A DNA stretch of 64,000 nucleotides from a bacterium 1XD42-54 (lineage in GTDB: Bacteria; Bacillota; Clostridia; Lachnospirales; Lachnospiraceae), in assembly GCA_003612585.1 (NCBI GenBank), contig RAZH01000001.1, forward strand, positions 496,001-560,000. Reading direction: 5' to 3'. Made by a program: the position numbers and the translations under genes. The notes beneath the pieces were generated by a model. That model ran no database searches and was not told the DNA's origin. It saw nothing but the letters and a program-made list of their open reading frames with translations. Each line of letters opens with the position of its first letter. The first letter of the stretch is position 1. Positions 1 through 7,741 of this stretch are shown here, piece after piece.

Positions 1-623
1 GAGAATACATCAAAACTCCAAACACTATTGGAGCTGTCGCTCCCAGCAGCAGACATCTAGCGGCTGCCATGACTGCTTGGATCGATTTTAATAAAGCAAA
101 GTGTATTGTAGAATATGGAGCCGGAACCGGCATATTTACCCGGGAAGTGTGTGCAAAAAAAAGACCTGGCACGGTTTATATTGTGATTGAACAAAATGAC
201 CGTTTTTACAGCATGCTCCAGAAACAATTTCATGGAGTACCGGGTGTAGTACTGATCCATGGAGATGCCGGAAACGTCTGCAACTTTTTAAAAAAGCAGG
301 GCTTCTCGCATGCGGATCATATTATTTCCGGCCTACCCTTTACCTCCCTGCCGGAGCCTGTGTCCCGCAGGATATTGTCCCAGACTCAAAAAGCTGTCGG
401 AGCAAAAGGCGTATTTACTACCTTCCAGTATACTCTGCTCCGCAGGCAGTTTTTGGAGGAATACTTCAATATCCGGAAAATTGTACGCATCTGGCGCAAT
501 CTGCCTCCGGCATATGTACTGAATATGAAATTAAAATGCAGTGAATCGGATATAAACGTTACTATGAACGGCCCCCAGGCCGCGAATAGTAACAATATAA
601 ACTGCTGCTGGGAAGGTTTATGA
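1..623 (+). CDS. Class I SAM-dependent methyltransferase, phospholipid N-methyltransferase-like (5' end outside window)
   Basis: The reading frame is open from the window edge (frame starting at base 3), so the first ATG at 69 is internal and the gene is truncated on its left. The part before that ATG reads IKTPNTIGAVAPSSRHLAAAM, the usual N-terminus of PmtA-type phosphatidylethanolamine methyltransferases. It is followed by SAM-binding motif I (EYGAGTGIFT), an acidic residue closing strand 2 (IEQND), and the ISGLPF motif in place of the NPPY motif of DNA/RNA methylases. The likely role is methylation of a lipid head group or another small amphipathic substrate at the membrane. The last bases overlap the next gene (ATGA), implying translational coupling with a membrane protein and then a two-component system. 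KsgA-like rRNA methylase is the main alternative, disfavoured by the GLPF motif. Confidence 0.75.
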   Translation, partial: EYIKTPNTIGAVAPSSRHLAAAMTAWIDFNKAKCIVEYGAGTGIFTREVCAKKRPGTVYIVIEQNDRFYSMLQKQFHGVPGVVLIHGDAGNVCNFLKKQGFSHADHIISGLPFTSLPEPVSRRILSQTQKAVGAKGVFTTFQYTLLRRQFLEEYFNIRKIVRIWRNLPPAYVLNMKLKCSESDINVTMNGPQAANSNNINCCWEGL

Positions 624-1171
624 TGTGTTTCATTTATTTTCTTCTATGCGTACTTCTCCCCATATGTATTCCGGTACCAGAGGCCGCAGTGGTACTGTGG
701 GGAACGGATCATCTTGGCAGTCTGCAAGCTTTTTTACTTGGTGTCACAGGTTCCGTGCTGGGCCTTGCAGTCATGTATACCCTGTCTGCACTGGCGGCCT
801 GCCGCATTTTTAAGGGCAAAAAAGAAAGACGGCAGGCCCTTTGGCTGCAGCGGCTGACAAAGCAGCACCGCTGTCAGGCTCTGGGTATACTATTGATCGT
901 TCCCCTGGTGTCCGATGAGGTACTATGCGCAGGCTCTGCACTTTTAAAAATACCCTTGTTCCAGTTCCTGAAAATTGGTATAATTGCGAAAATCATATCT
1001 GTCGGAATGATTTCCTTTTCAGGTTCATTCGGTGTCTTATGCGGCCTGGAACACTGGCAGATCATTGCCGCTGAGCTTCTAATAATGTTTCTTGCTTCGG
1101 CAGGCCTGCAGTATTTTTGCAAAGAGGAGGATGCAAAAAGAAATCATGAAAGAATTTATATTGATCATTGA
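620..1171 (+). CDS. Small VTT/SNARE-associated-type membrane protein
   Basis: This is a 183-aa hydrophobic protein with about four to five membrane segments. A central stretch (residues about 75-160) with GILLIVPLVSDEVLCAGSALL followed by further membrane helices resembles the VTT (DedA-like, SNARE-associated) fold, members of which act as lipid scramblases or transporters. The start overlaps the stop of the upstream methyltransferase by 4 bases. The end overlaps the response-regulator gene by about 26 bases. Together with the lipid methyltransferase this suggests a membrane-lipid or envelope-stress role, but the substrate is unknown. The family assignment is by eye and moderately secure. Confidence 0.6.
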   Translation: MMCFIYFLLCVLLPICIPVPEAAVVLWGTDHLGSLQAFLLGVTGSVLGLAVMYTLSALAACRIFKGKKERRQALWLQRLTKQHRCQALGILLIVPLVSDEVLCAGSALLKIPLFQFLKIGIIAKIISVGMISFSGSFGVLCGLEHWQIIAAELLIMFLASAGLQYFCKEEDAKRNHERIYIDH

Positions 1172-1829
1172 TGATGATAAAGATATCTGTAAACTTTTGG
1201 GCATCTATCTGGGAAATGAGGGCTACCGCTACCTTGCCTGCGAAAATGCCAGGAAGGCTATGGATGTATTGGAACACTATCAAGTAGATCTGATCCTTCT
1301 GGATGTGATGATGCCAGGAATTGACGGTATCAGCGCCTGTCTCAAAATCAGGGAAACGAACAAAATGCCAATTATCTTCATGTCAGCGAAGTCGGAAGAT
1401 ATGGATATCATACAGGGACTCACAGCCGGCGGTGATGATTATGTGACCAAGCCTTTCAAGCCCATTGAGCTTCTTACCCGCATTAAGGCCCAGCTCCGCC
1501 GCTATAAGCAGTACAATGAGACAAAAATGCCGGCACATACGCTTCAGGCGGATGACCTGACGGTAGATACCAAAAGCCGCCAGGCGTGGGTAAGCGGGCG
1601 GGAAGTCCGGCTGACCCGCAAGGAGTACGATATTCTGGAATATATGCTGCGAAACAGGGGACAGGTACTGACGATGTCCAAGATTTATGAAGCAGTGTGG
1701 CACGAAGAGTTTTTTCACTCAGAAAATGCAGTGATGATGCATATTGCAAATCTGCGCAGCAAATTGAACTGGGACGGTGTTCATCCAGATTTTATCAGAA
1801 CATGCTGGGGAAGAGGGTATCAGATATGA
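1146..1829 (+). CDS. OmpR/PhoB-family response regulator (VanR-like)
   Basis: This two-domain regulator has 227 aa from the chosen start. The receiver domain covers residues 1-115, with the acidic pocket (IIDDDKD), phospho-acceptor Asp53 in LLDVMMPG, and the conserved Lys102 in VTKPFKP. A winged-helix DNA-binding domain follows (about 130-225), ending with the RGxGY-type motif WGRGYQI. The frame is open further upstream, but MKEFILIIDDD gives the normal receiver N-terminus. A GAGGAGG sequence at 1124-1130 lies somewhat far upstream of it. An alternative start is 1131. It overlaps the kinase gene by 4 bases (ATGA), so regulator and kinase are co-translated and form a pair. Targets are unknown, plausibly this same operon. 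Confidence 0.9.
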   Translation: MKEFILIIDDDKDICKLLGIYLGNEGYRYLACENARKAMDVLEHYQVDLILLDVMMPGIDGISACLKIRETNKMPIIFMSAKSEDMDIIQGLTAGGDDYVTKPFKPIELLTRIKAQLRRYKQYNETKMPAHTLQADDLTVDTKSRQAWVSGREVRLTRKEYDILEYMLRNRGQVLTMSKIYEAVWHEEFFHSENAVMMHIANLRSKLNWDGVHPDFIRTCWGRGYQI

Positions 1830-3001
1830 CAGACTGGAGAATGATTCCTGACTATATCCTGATCAACAGCATTGTCATTGCCGGGACAATCCTGGTACTT
1901 TTTCTGGTTTACAGGAGATTGTCAGTATCTTTCCGAAAACGCCTTACGGCATATTTTCTGAGAGCCGCCTGTCATTCCCTTGTTATCAGCCTGATTGTAC
2001 TGGCTGTGGAATATCTGCTGTTTTATTATGGGCTGAGAGAATTTTTCTATCATCTGGGCTCACAGCATGGCGCTGCCGCCGAATACCTTCATACTGTACT
2101 AATAGCAGCGCCCCCTCTGGTATGCTTTGTGCTGTCTTTTTCTGTCAGGATCAACCGCAAAGTAAAGTACGTGGAGTATCTTTCCCAGGAAATCCAGCTA
2201 ATCCGTGAAGAAGGCTTTGGAAGAACTATGGAACTGCAGGGCAGTGATGAAATTACAGAACTATGCGCCAGCATCAATGAGATGTCAGTCCAGCTCAGTG
2301 AAAAACAGGAACTGGAAAAGAAACAGCTGCAGAGCAAAAATGAGCTGATCACCAATGTCTCCCACGACCTGCGCAGTCCCCTCACTTCCATTATCGGTTA
2401 TGTGGATCTGCTAAAGCAGACAGGACCACAAGACCAGCAGCAGTTTGCTGAATATATTGAGGTGGTGGAACGCCGCCTGACGGGGCTGAACGTGCTGATC
2501 AATGAACTGTTTGAATATACAAAACTAAACTCTGCCGAAAAGATCCCTGATATGGAGCAGATGGATGTAATAGGACTATTGCGCCACGTCCTTTATGAAC
2601 ATAAAGTGCTGATGGAGGCAAACGGGCTGACACTTTCCTGGCAGATAAAAACAGAATCCTATACAGCCAACATCAATACACACCAAATGGTCCGGGTATT
2701 CCAAAACCTGCTCGACAATGCCCGCAAATATGCCGATAAATCTGCTCCTATAACAGTAACGGCAGAAACAGAGCTCACCGGCCAGCTCCATATCTGCATT
2801 GCAAACCAGGCAGCAGATACCCACGGGCTGAACCCTGATCAAATGTTTGAACGCTTCTATCGCGGGGACCAGGCCAGGAGTGATACTCAAAGCTCCGGGC
2901 TTGGGCTGGCCATTGCAAAGCGTATTGTGCAACTCCATGGAGGCCGGATCAGTGCTTCACTGCTGGGACAGAAGCTATCCATCCATTTATTTCTCAAATG
3001 A
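1826..3001 (+). CDS. Sensor histidine kinase (VanS-like)
   Basis: This is a 391-aa membrane sensor kinase. Two membrane segments (about 13-28 and 46-68) and a third near 91-108 are followed by a HAMP-like linker. Next come the dimerisation/phospho-acceptor domain with His180 in NVSHDLRSPLTSIIGY, then the ATP-binding domain with N-box (QNLLDNARKYAD) and G-box (SSGLGLAIAKRI). The start ATG overlaps the stop of the response-regulator gene, which fixes it despite an open frame upstream. H-box wording and topology match the VanS group of Firmicutes kinases, but no vanH/A/X genes are nearby. Resistance should therefore not be inferred. A hairpin about 30 bases downstream probably ends the operon. 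Confidence 0.9.
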   Translation: MTDWRMIPDYILINSIVIAGTILVLFLVYRRLSVSFRKRLTAYFLRAACHSLVISLIVLAVEYLLFYYGLREFFYHLGSQHGAAAEYLHTVLIAAPPLVCFVLSFSVRINRKVKYVEYLSQEIQLIREEGFGRTMELQGSDEITELCASINEMSVQLSEKQELEKKQLQSKNELITNVSHDLRSPLTSIIGYVDLLKQTGPQDQQQFAEYIEVVERRLTGLNVLINELFEYTKLNSAEKIPDMEQMDVIGLLRHVLYEHKVLMEANGLTLSWQIKTESYTANINTHQMVRVFQNLLDNARKYADKSAPITVTAETELTGQLHICIANQAADTHGLNPDQMFERFYRGDQARSDTQSSGLGLAIAKRIVQLHGGRISASLLGQKLSIHLFLK

Positions 3002-3370
3002 ATCAAACGAAACAAGTCAGAAATGATCAGAGCAGAAAACCATCGGCAAAACTGATGGTTTTCTGCCCCAATCCATTACAGTTGCTAAAAACAGCCTGGT
3101 ACACTGTCCGTTCAGTCTGCTGTTATATCAAATTCAACCTCTCCCATAAAACCAGGAGCAGCTGCGTACTTGTCAAAAATAACCACTTCAATTCCCGCGT
3201 CATTAATATAATAGTTCTGTTCTTCTGAAACAGGCTGAAACTCTTCCTATTCTGTCAATCCCTAAATCATTATTTTTTTGGCTTTGACTAATTATTTACC
3301 TCAGAAAAACAGGGCATATGATGATGGACATTCATAGTATCTTGTACTGAACAGCTATAATATGATACAC
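3002..3370. other. Intergenic region with one hairpin, no gene seen
   Basis: This is an AT-rich stretch between the kinase operon and the mobile-element scar. It contains the hairpin at 3032-3066. I see no convincing ORF, RNA motif or promoter in the rest. Confidence 0.5.
3032..3066 (+). terminator. Probable terminator hairpin of the two-component operon
   Basis: A 13-bp perfect inverted repeat (GCAGAAAACCATC / GATGGTTTTCTGC, 9-base loop) begins 30 bases after the kinase stop. It lacks a clear T-run, so it may act as an RNA end-stabiliser or a weak terminator. Confidence 0.5.
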
Positions 3371-3545
3371 TTAATAAAGCATCCTTTGTACTATAATTAT
3401 AAATGCCATGTATGCCCTTGTCGTGTAATACATGTGCAGTGTTTTGAATTCCGCCGAGTGTGATACTGCGGACTTGGCCGCCTGAAACAGCCAGTACCTG
3501 AGTTTTTTGCGACCCCTGTGGCTGATCTTTGTTTCGTAAGCATCA
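3371..3545 (-). pseudogene. IS110-family (IS116/IS110/IS902) transposase C-terminal remnant
   Basis: Read on the minus strand in the frame ending at the TAA at 3371-3373, this segment gives ETKISHRGRKKLRYWLFQAA followed by KSAVSHSAEFKTLHMYYTTRA. The GxxxLRYxLFxAA pattern is the C-terminal (transposase_20) signature of IS110-type DEDD recombinases. Only about 55 residues remain. It has no start of its own and abuts the hsdM fragment, and a frame running through both creates an apparent 175-aa ORF that is not a real protein. It is a dead insertion-sequence fragment marking a past insertion into the restriction locus. Confidence 0.75.
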
Positions 3546-4052
3546 AATAAGAACGTGTAGTGAAATATTTGGCGTTCTCTTGTAAACTTAGGGTTAGAGT
3601 TTTTAGAGTCCGCTCTCGAAACTCTGATAAAAGCTCGTCCGAAAAATCAGTATAACTTTTAGGCAATACACCTGTAAGCTGTTCGCTTTGTTCTTCTATC
3701 AGTGCCATTGCGTTATTAACTACTTCACCAAGGCTGGTCATTGTTTGTCTGTCTCGATTCACTAACCCTGCAGATGCAATATCATCCGGAAGATTTAATA
3801 AATAATCGTACTGTGCTTCTTTTGGAAGAAACAGTGCACTTTTAGCTGCAAAGTCACTTGCTTCTACCGGCATTACTCTGCCACCACGAGACGGACGATT
3901 TTTGAGAATTTCCGCTTCTACCATTTTAAATCGGCTATATGCATAACGCAGAAAAATTAAGCCAAGTACTGATTGGATGTTAGCTTTGAACCTGCGCGAA
4001 GCAGATCAGCTGATTCCCATAATTCTGCTTCTAATTTGCGAATATTAATCAT
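3546..4052 (-). pseudogene. hsdM: Broken type I restriction-modification methylase, HsdM N-terminal fragment
   Basis: The minus strand starts at an ATG (4052) with MINIRKLEAELWESADLLRA and runs to SNQYLA, then meets a stop. In another frame it continues as LGLIFLRYAYSRFKMVEAEI, then KNRPSRGGRVMPVE, FLPKEAQYDYLLNLPDD and a GVLPKSY motif. This is the order of the HsdM N-terminal helical domain, broken by a frameshifting small deletion after SNQY. The catalytic NPPF region and the rest of the gene are missing, and the IS110 remnant follows directly. No hsdS or hsdR is nearby, so this is the relic of a lost type I system. Confidence 0.8.
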
Positions 4053-4068
4053 TGGTTTTTCCTCATGT

Positions 4069-4488
4069 TTACTTCTTAGTGATTTTTAAAATATACTGGT
4101 ATGAAAATTCAATACCCTTACAAGTCAGATTTTCACACATATGGGGAGGGTCGTTTTCCGAAAAACCTGTAGGGCGTAATTCAAAACATCTTAATGAGCC
4201 AAATGTACTGTCAAAAGCAGACGCAAAATCATAACAGACAGATACAATTTCAGTTTCTGTTTTTCCCAGTGCATGAAGATAAATTCCTATAAACATAAGC
4301 GTTCCTTCGACTAAACCACATTGCGCCCTATACCCGCCTGCACCATGCAATCCAACCGCAGACCAAATTACCTGTGGTTCAATCATGGTTTCAAATAATT
4401 CACTCAGACAAATGATTGCTGTCCTTGCACAGTTTATATCATCATTCCAGTACAATTCATGTACCCTGTTCTTTATATATTCCTGCAT
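4069..4488 (-). CDS. C_GCAxxG_C_C family (putative redox-active) protein
   Basis: The 139-aa protein matches the C_GCAxxG_C_C family. It has a Gly/Cys-rich centre (GLHGAGGYRAQCGLVEG), an SLRCFELRPTGFS stretch and a C-terminal HMCENLTCKGIEF, giving the spaced cysteines that name the family. Members are small, probably metal- or disulfide-dependent redox proteins of unknown substrate, common in Clostridia. It overlaps the 3' end of the upstream DUF3795 gene by 16 bases, so the two are co-translated. The Ala of the consensus motif is not strictly kept, so function is uncertain. Confidence 0.75.
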   Translation of the reverse strand: MQEYIKNRVHELYWNDDINCARTAIICLSELFETMIEPQVIWSAVGLHGAGGYRAQCGLVEGTLMFIGIYLHALGKTETEIVSVCYDFASAFDSTFGSLRCFELRPTGFSENDPPHMCENLTCKGIEFSYQYILKITKK

Positions 4489-4748
4489 AGTATGCCATCT
4501 CCTTGACGCTCGATTTTCCAGTCAGGCAAATACGAATTATCATAATCTCCAATCAATTCTTCCCGATGATAAATTACTCCATTTTTCTCATTCCTTTCAA
4601 GGCAATCAAGTAGTGCTTCAAGCCCATACCTTTTAGCAAATACTGTGAATCCGTATGGCTTCATTTTTGATAATAACCCTTTATGGCAGTCATTTTCACA
4701 TAAAAAACAGGCTAATCCACATCTTACAATTCCAAGTTCTCTTTTCAC
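4473..4748 (-). CDS. DUF3795-like Cys-rich protein, internally shortened
   Basis: This 91-aa protein opens with the family signature RCGLACFLCENDC and continues with GLLSKMKPYGFTVFAKRYG and LLDCLERNE, typical of the DUF3795 C-terminal half. Full-length relatives carry a longer Cys-rich segment (several CxxC pairs) between these two parts. Here the first Cys cluster runs almost directly into the KPYGF part, which looks like an in-frame internal deletion. It is translationally coupled to the downstream C_GCAxxG_C_C gene. A metal-binding role is plausible but the shortened form may be non-functional. Confidence 0.6.
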   Translation of the reverse strand: MKRELGIVRCGLACFLCENDCHKGLLSKMKPYGFTVFAKRYGLEALLDCLERNEKNGVIYHREELIGDYDNSYLPDWKIERQGDGILCRNI

Positions 4749-4826
4749 TTAATTTTTCTTCTTAATTTTTATATTGCTTCTCTCATAATTCCTATTTGTT
4801 ATCAGATTCATTATACTGCAAGGGAG

Positions 4827-4958
4827 CTATACTTCATCATAAATATGTTTTTTCATTTCATCCATTTTGTTAAGCTCCTCATTCTGGTTTAATAATTGCA
4901 AGTCCGACTCTCCAGAAATATTGGTAAGACTACGGTTATCTCGTCTTTTCTCACTCAT
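4827..4958 (-). pseudogene. 43-aa ORF, possible Tn916-type integrase N-terminal stub
   Basis: The minus-strand ATG at 4958 has a GGAGAG ribosome site and encodes MSEKRRDNRSLTNISGESD followed by 24 more residues, then TAG. The first 19 residues align position by position with the N-terminus of Tn916-family tyrosine integrases (MSEKRRDN...GES). The remainder does not, and the arm-binding and catalytic domains are absent. With the adjacent hsdM and IS110 relics this suggests the stump of a departed or decayed conjugative transposon. Chance similarity over so short a stretch cannot be excluded. Confidence 0.35.
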
Positions 4959-5085
4959 CGAAATCTCTCCATTCAAAAAAGAAGCGTCAGACTTACACTA
5001 TCATGGTAGCATAAATTTCGTTCTCCGTTTAGTTTAGTTTTATGATGGAAAACATGTATGTACCAAAAAATTCTACCATCAAATT

Positions 5086-5469
5086 TCACACAGTAATCTC
5101 AATCTGATTTCCTTCCAAATCCAGAACACAGCTTTCATAATACCCGTCCCCGGTCGTCCGCGGTCCGCCGATTACCTCGTACCCGTCTGTTTTAAGCCTG
5201 CCGGTCAGTTCATCCACCCGCTCTTTGCTTCCCACACTGAATGCTACATGGATATATCCCATCTGAGCAGGTTCCTTTTTGTTCTCCGCTGCATCCGGCC
5301 TGTTCATAAGTTCCAGTCTTGCGCCATCTGCAAAGGTTAAAAAGTAAGAACGAAAATCAGTTTTCCGGTTGTGATACCCCCCGTTTGCCTGTGCTTCAAA
5401 ATATTTTATAAAAAAATCCTTTGTTCTTTCCAGATCCTTCACATATAAAGCAACATGTTCTATTCTCAT
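5086..5469 (-). CDS. VOC-superfamily (glyoxalase-like) protein
   Basis: This 127-aa single-domain protein has the paired beta-alpha-beta-beta-beta modules of the vicinal oxygen chelate fold. It opens with MRIEHVALYVKDLERTKDFF (metal-ligand His5), LELMN in the first half, and GYIHVAFSVGS and VLDLEGNQIEI in the second, supplying a second His and two Glu as likely metal ligands. The start at 5469 is chosen because GGAGGAAAGTGCC precedes it; an ATG ten codons upstream lacks such a site. Its reaction (lyase, dioxygenase or resistance-type) cannot be told from sequence. It lies downstream of an MFS exporter on the same strand. Confidence 0.8.
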   Translation of the reverse strand: MRIEHVALYVKDLERTKDFFIKYFEAQANGGYHNRKTDFRSYFLTFADGARLELMNRPDAAENKKEPAQMGYIHVAFSVGSKERVDELTGRLKTDGYEVIGGPRTTGDGYYESCVLDLEGNQIEITV

Positions 5470-5537
5470 GGCACTTTCCTCCAAAAATAAATGCGGCACT
5501 TTTCTGTGTTTCTACATTTGCTTTTATTTCTGCTTTT

Positions 5538-6842
5538 TTATAACGTTTCCTCATACCGGTACTTCTTCAAAATCCGTCCGAACACCAGGCAGATCACGAC
5601 ACCCAAAATCCCAAGAAGAAACAGTACCATTGCTGCTCCTGAGCCTTTTCCGGCTCCAAACAGCCGGTTCAGTATGCCTCCCGGAACTGCTTTTTCCATC
5701 AGAGGTTCGCAGACTTTGTCCACCAGATAACCCCCCAGGAAAAATCCGACCGGTATTGTAAAGAACTGAAGTGTATTTCTGCACGAATAAACTCTTCCCT
5801 GTAATTCCACAGGAATCGTTGTCCGAAGAATCACATCCATATTTGCATTCATAATCGGAACTGGCAGCCAGCCCATCAGCTGCCCCAGGCACCACAAAGC
5901 CGGAACTCTTGTAAATGCCAGCAGAAAATTTTCAAAGCTGAGTGAAATGAGCATCGTAATGTAAATAATCCGAATACGATTTTTCGGCCGTTTCATTCCT
6001 GTAACCACTACGCTGCCAATCAGCGTTGCGATACCTGCCGCAGATGTCACCAGACCAAGCACCATCTCCCCGCCTACTGGCACAGACAGAACGTACGCCG
6101 GTAGTACCGCATCAAATGCCGAAGCAACCAGATTGACGCCTGCCAGAAATAAAATGAGGACGAGAATCAGACCGTTTTCTCTTAAAAATGCAAGCCCTTT
6201 TCCTGCTGCTGCAAACAGCGACTCTCTCTTTTCTGTCCTGCTCCCGTTTGTTTGCGGAACATCAATCAGAAACAGCAGCGCCAGAAAAGCAATTACAAAA
6301 GAACCAAGATCCACTGCTATGACAGCATTCATTCCGAGAAGCGTAAACAGCGCCGTCGCAAGTACCGGATTCAGAATCGTAATCACAGACTGCGAAAACG
6401 ATCGCAGACCGCTTGTTCTCTGGTAATGTTTTTTCGGAATAATCAAGGTCATCGCCACATCACTTGCCGGCTGCTGTACCGTATTCATCAGACCATTCAC
6501 ACCATTCAAAAGATACAGGTGCCACGGCATCAGCAGATTGCCTCTCAGCAGCGTAAAAATCAGCACCGTACACAAGGCTGCCGCCGTATCACAGGCCAGC
6601 ATCGTTCTTTTCTTGTTCCATCTGTCACTGAGTGCTCCTGCGAATATACTCATGATAACATACGGCGCATACGAACAGATTGACAAAAGCGCTGTTTGCA
6701 GCGCGGACCCTGTCTTTTCATACAGCCATAAAGTAAGCGCAAAAGCAGTCATACTGCTTCCCAGCTGAGAAAATGACTGTGTGCTCCACAGAATCAGAAA
6801 AGTTTTCAGTTCTTTGTATGTGTTATTTATTTTTTTGTTCAT
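5538..6842 (-). CDS. MFS exporter (MFS_3 / Mef-like drug efflux group)
   Basis: This 434-aa protein has about 12 membrane segments. It carries the cytoplasmic loop 2-3 motif GALSDRWNKKRTM of the major facilitator superfamily and the LQGRVYSCRNTLQFF signature common in EntS/Mef-type exporters. It probably expels a small molecule by proton antiport. AAGGAG lies just upstream of the ATG. A stop codon of a 12-codon leader frame (MRRNGKIIKEQR) abuts the start (TAAATG), and upstream hairpins suggest regulated expression. The gene precedes the VOC gene, a pairing sometimes seen in antibiotic-protection loci, but no substrate can be named. Confidence 0.85.
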   Translation of the reverse strand: MNKKINNTYKELKTFLILWSTQSFSQLGSSMTAFALTLWLYEKTGSALQTALLSICSYAPYVIMSIFAGALSDRWNKKRTMLACDTAAALCTVLIFTLLRGNLLMPWHLYLLNGVNGLMNTVQQPASDVAMTLIIPKKHYQRTSGLRSFSQSVITILNPVLATALFTLLGMNAVIAVDLGSFVIAFLALLFLIDVPQTNGSRTEKRESLFAAAGKGLAFLRENGLILVLILFLAGVNLVASAFDAVLPAYVLSVPVGGEMVLGLVTSAAGIATLIGSVVVTGMKRPKNRIRIIYITMLISLSFENFLLAFTRVPALWCLGQLMGWLPVPIMNANMDVILRTTIPVELQGRVYSCRNTLQFFTIPVGFFLGGYLVDKVCEPLMEKAVPGGILNRLFGAGKGSGAAMVLFLLGILGVVICLVFGRILKKYRYEETL

Positions 6843-6848
6843 TTATCT

Positions 6849-6983
6849 TTGCTCCTTTATGATTTTTCCATTTCTTCTCATAAAAAGCAAAGTCTGAGGA
6901 TGCCCCTGCTATCAGGGGTAGCGATTTCAGACAAATCTGTCTCAAATCATCCTCCATGCAGTCTCCTCAAACTCTGCATGGAG
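6849..6983 (-). promoter_or_regulatory. Structured leader of the MFS exporter (attenuator-like)
   Basis: Upstream of the exporter, the minus-strand RNA would form a 10-bp perfect stem (CTCCATGCAG at 6974-6983 with CTGCATGGAG at 6952-6961). It would then form a CCCCTG-ATAG-CAGGGG hairpin (6903-6918) extended by CTGA/TCAG and followed by CTTTTT. A short leader ORF lies between this and the start codon. The layout resembles attenuation or translational control of efflux genes; the inducer is unknown. Confidence 0.45.
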
Positions 6984-7043
6984 CTGTACCAATCTCTAAA
7001 ATCATGCCGATTTCCCCTCCTCATCCTGTTCCTCTTATCTTCA

Positions 7044-7499
7044 TTATTTTGCTCCAATACGCTCCACTACCTGCTCCGCCTCGCTCTCTCCGAACACCGC
7101 TATCCCGTTTTCCCGAAGCAACGCGGCTGTCACACCAGCTCCCTCAGTCAGTGTTCCCGAAAAGGAACCATCATAAATCTGCCTGCTGCCGCAGGAAGGA
7201 CTGCGCTCCTTGAGCAGCGCCACACTGCAATGATACAGCTGAGCAATCCGCAATGTTTCCCTTGCTCCACGAAGATAATGTGCTGTCACATCCTCTCCTG
7301 CGGCATTGATGATCAGCTGCCCTCTTCGCTCTGCCGGGCATCTCGGTGTCGCCATACCGCCCAGCTGTTCCGGACAGACCGGAACCAGATGAATCCCCTC
7401 CGTATCGATCAGGCGGGCAATGTCCTCATTTTTCTTCGGTATTCCATTGTATCTGCAATTCACACCCAACAGACATGCACTGACCAGCACATTGCACAT
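7044..7499 (-). CDS. DUF523 / TudS-type 2-thiouracil desulfurase family protein
   Basis: The 151-aa protein matches DUF523, whose characterised member TudS is a [4Fe-4S] enzyme that removes sulfur from 2-thiouracil. The three cluster-binding cysteines are present: Cys9 in SACLLG, Cys42 in PVCPEQ and Cys103 in RSPSCGS. The family motifs GVNCRYNG, GGMATPR and GxGVTAALLRENGI are also present. It is therefore a cytosolic iron-sulfur protein, probably acting on thiolated nucleobases. It stands alone on the minus strand, upstream of the MFS leader. Confidence 0.8.
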   Translation of the reverse strand: MCNVLVSACLLGVNCRYNGIPKKNEDIARLIDTEGIHLVPVCPEQLGGMATPRCPAERRGQLIINAAGEDVTAHYLRGARETLRIAQLYHCSVALLKERSPSCGSRQIYDGSFSGTLTEGAGVTAALLRENGIAVFGESEAEQVVERIGAK

Positions 7500-7741
7500 A
7501 AACTTTCACCTCCTGTTGCATCATCTCCTTTGCAATCATGAGACGCTTTTTCAGGGGCCTCCTGATTTCAATACGTTTGCAGTTGCTTTTTTCTGCATCC
7601 AGTATAACGCTTCCGGATTTTCATGACAAGGAAATTGTGCCACGGCACATACAGAAACGGGAAACTTGCCTTTTTCTGTACAGAAACCACGAAATCTGAT
7701 AAAATGAACCTCAGAAAATCAAAAAATGGAGGCCCCCAGAC

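Noticed and set aside
3397-3924. Apparent 175-aa minus-strand protein
   Set aside because: It is a chimera of the HsdM fragment and the IS110 remnant read out of frame at its end; treated as two pseudogenes.
6849-7541. 230-aa plus-strand ORF opposite the TudS-like gene
   Set aside because: Composition typical of an antisense shadow; the minus strand carries a conserved family with three cluster cysteines.
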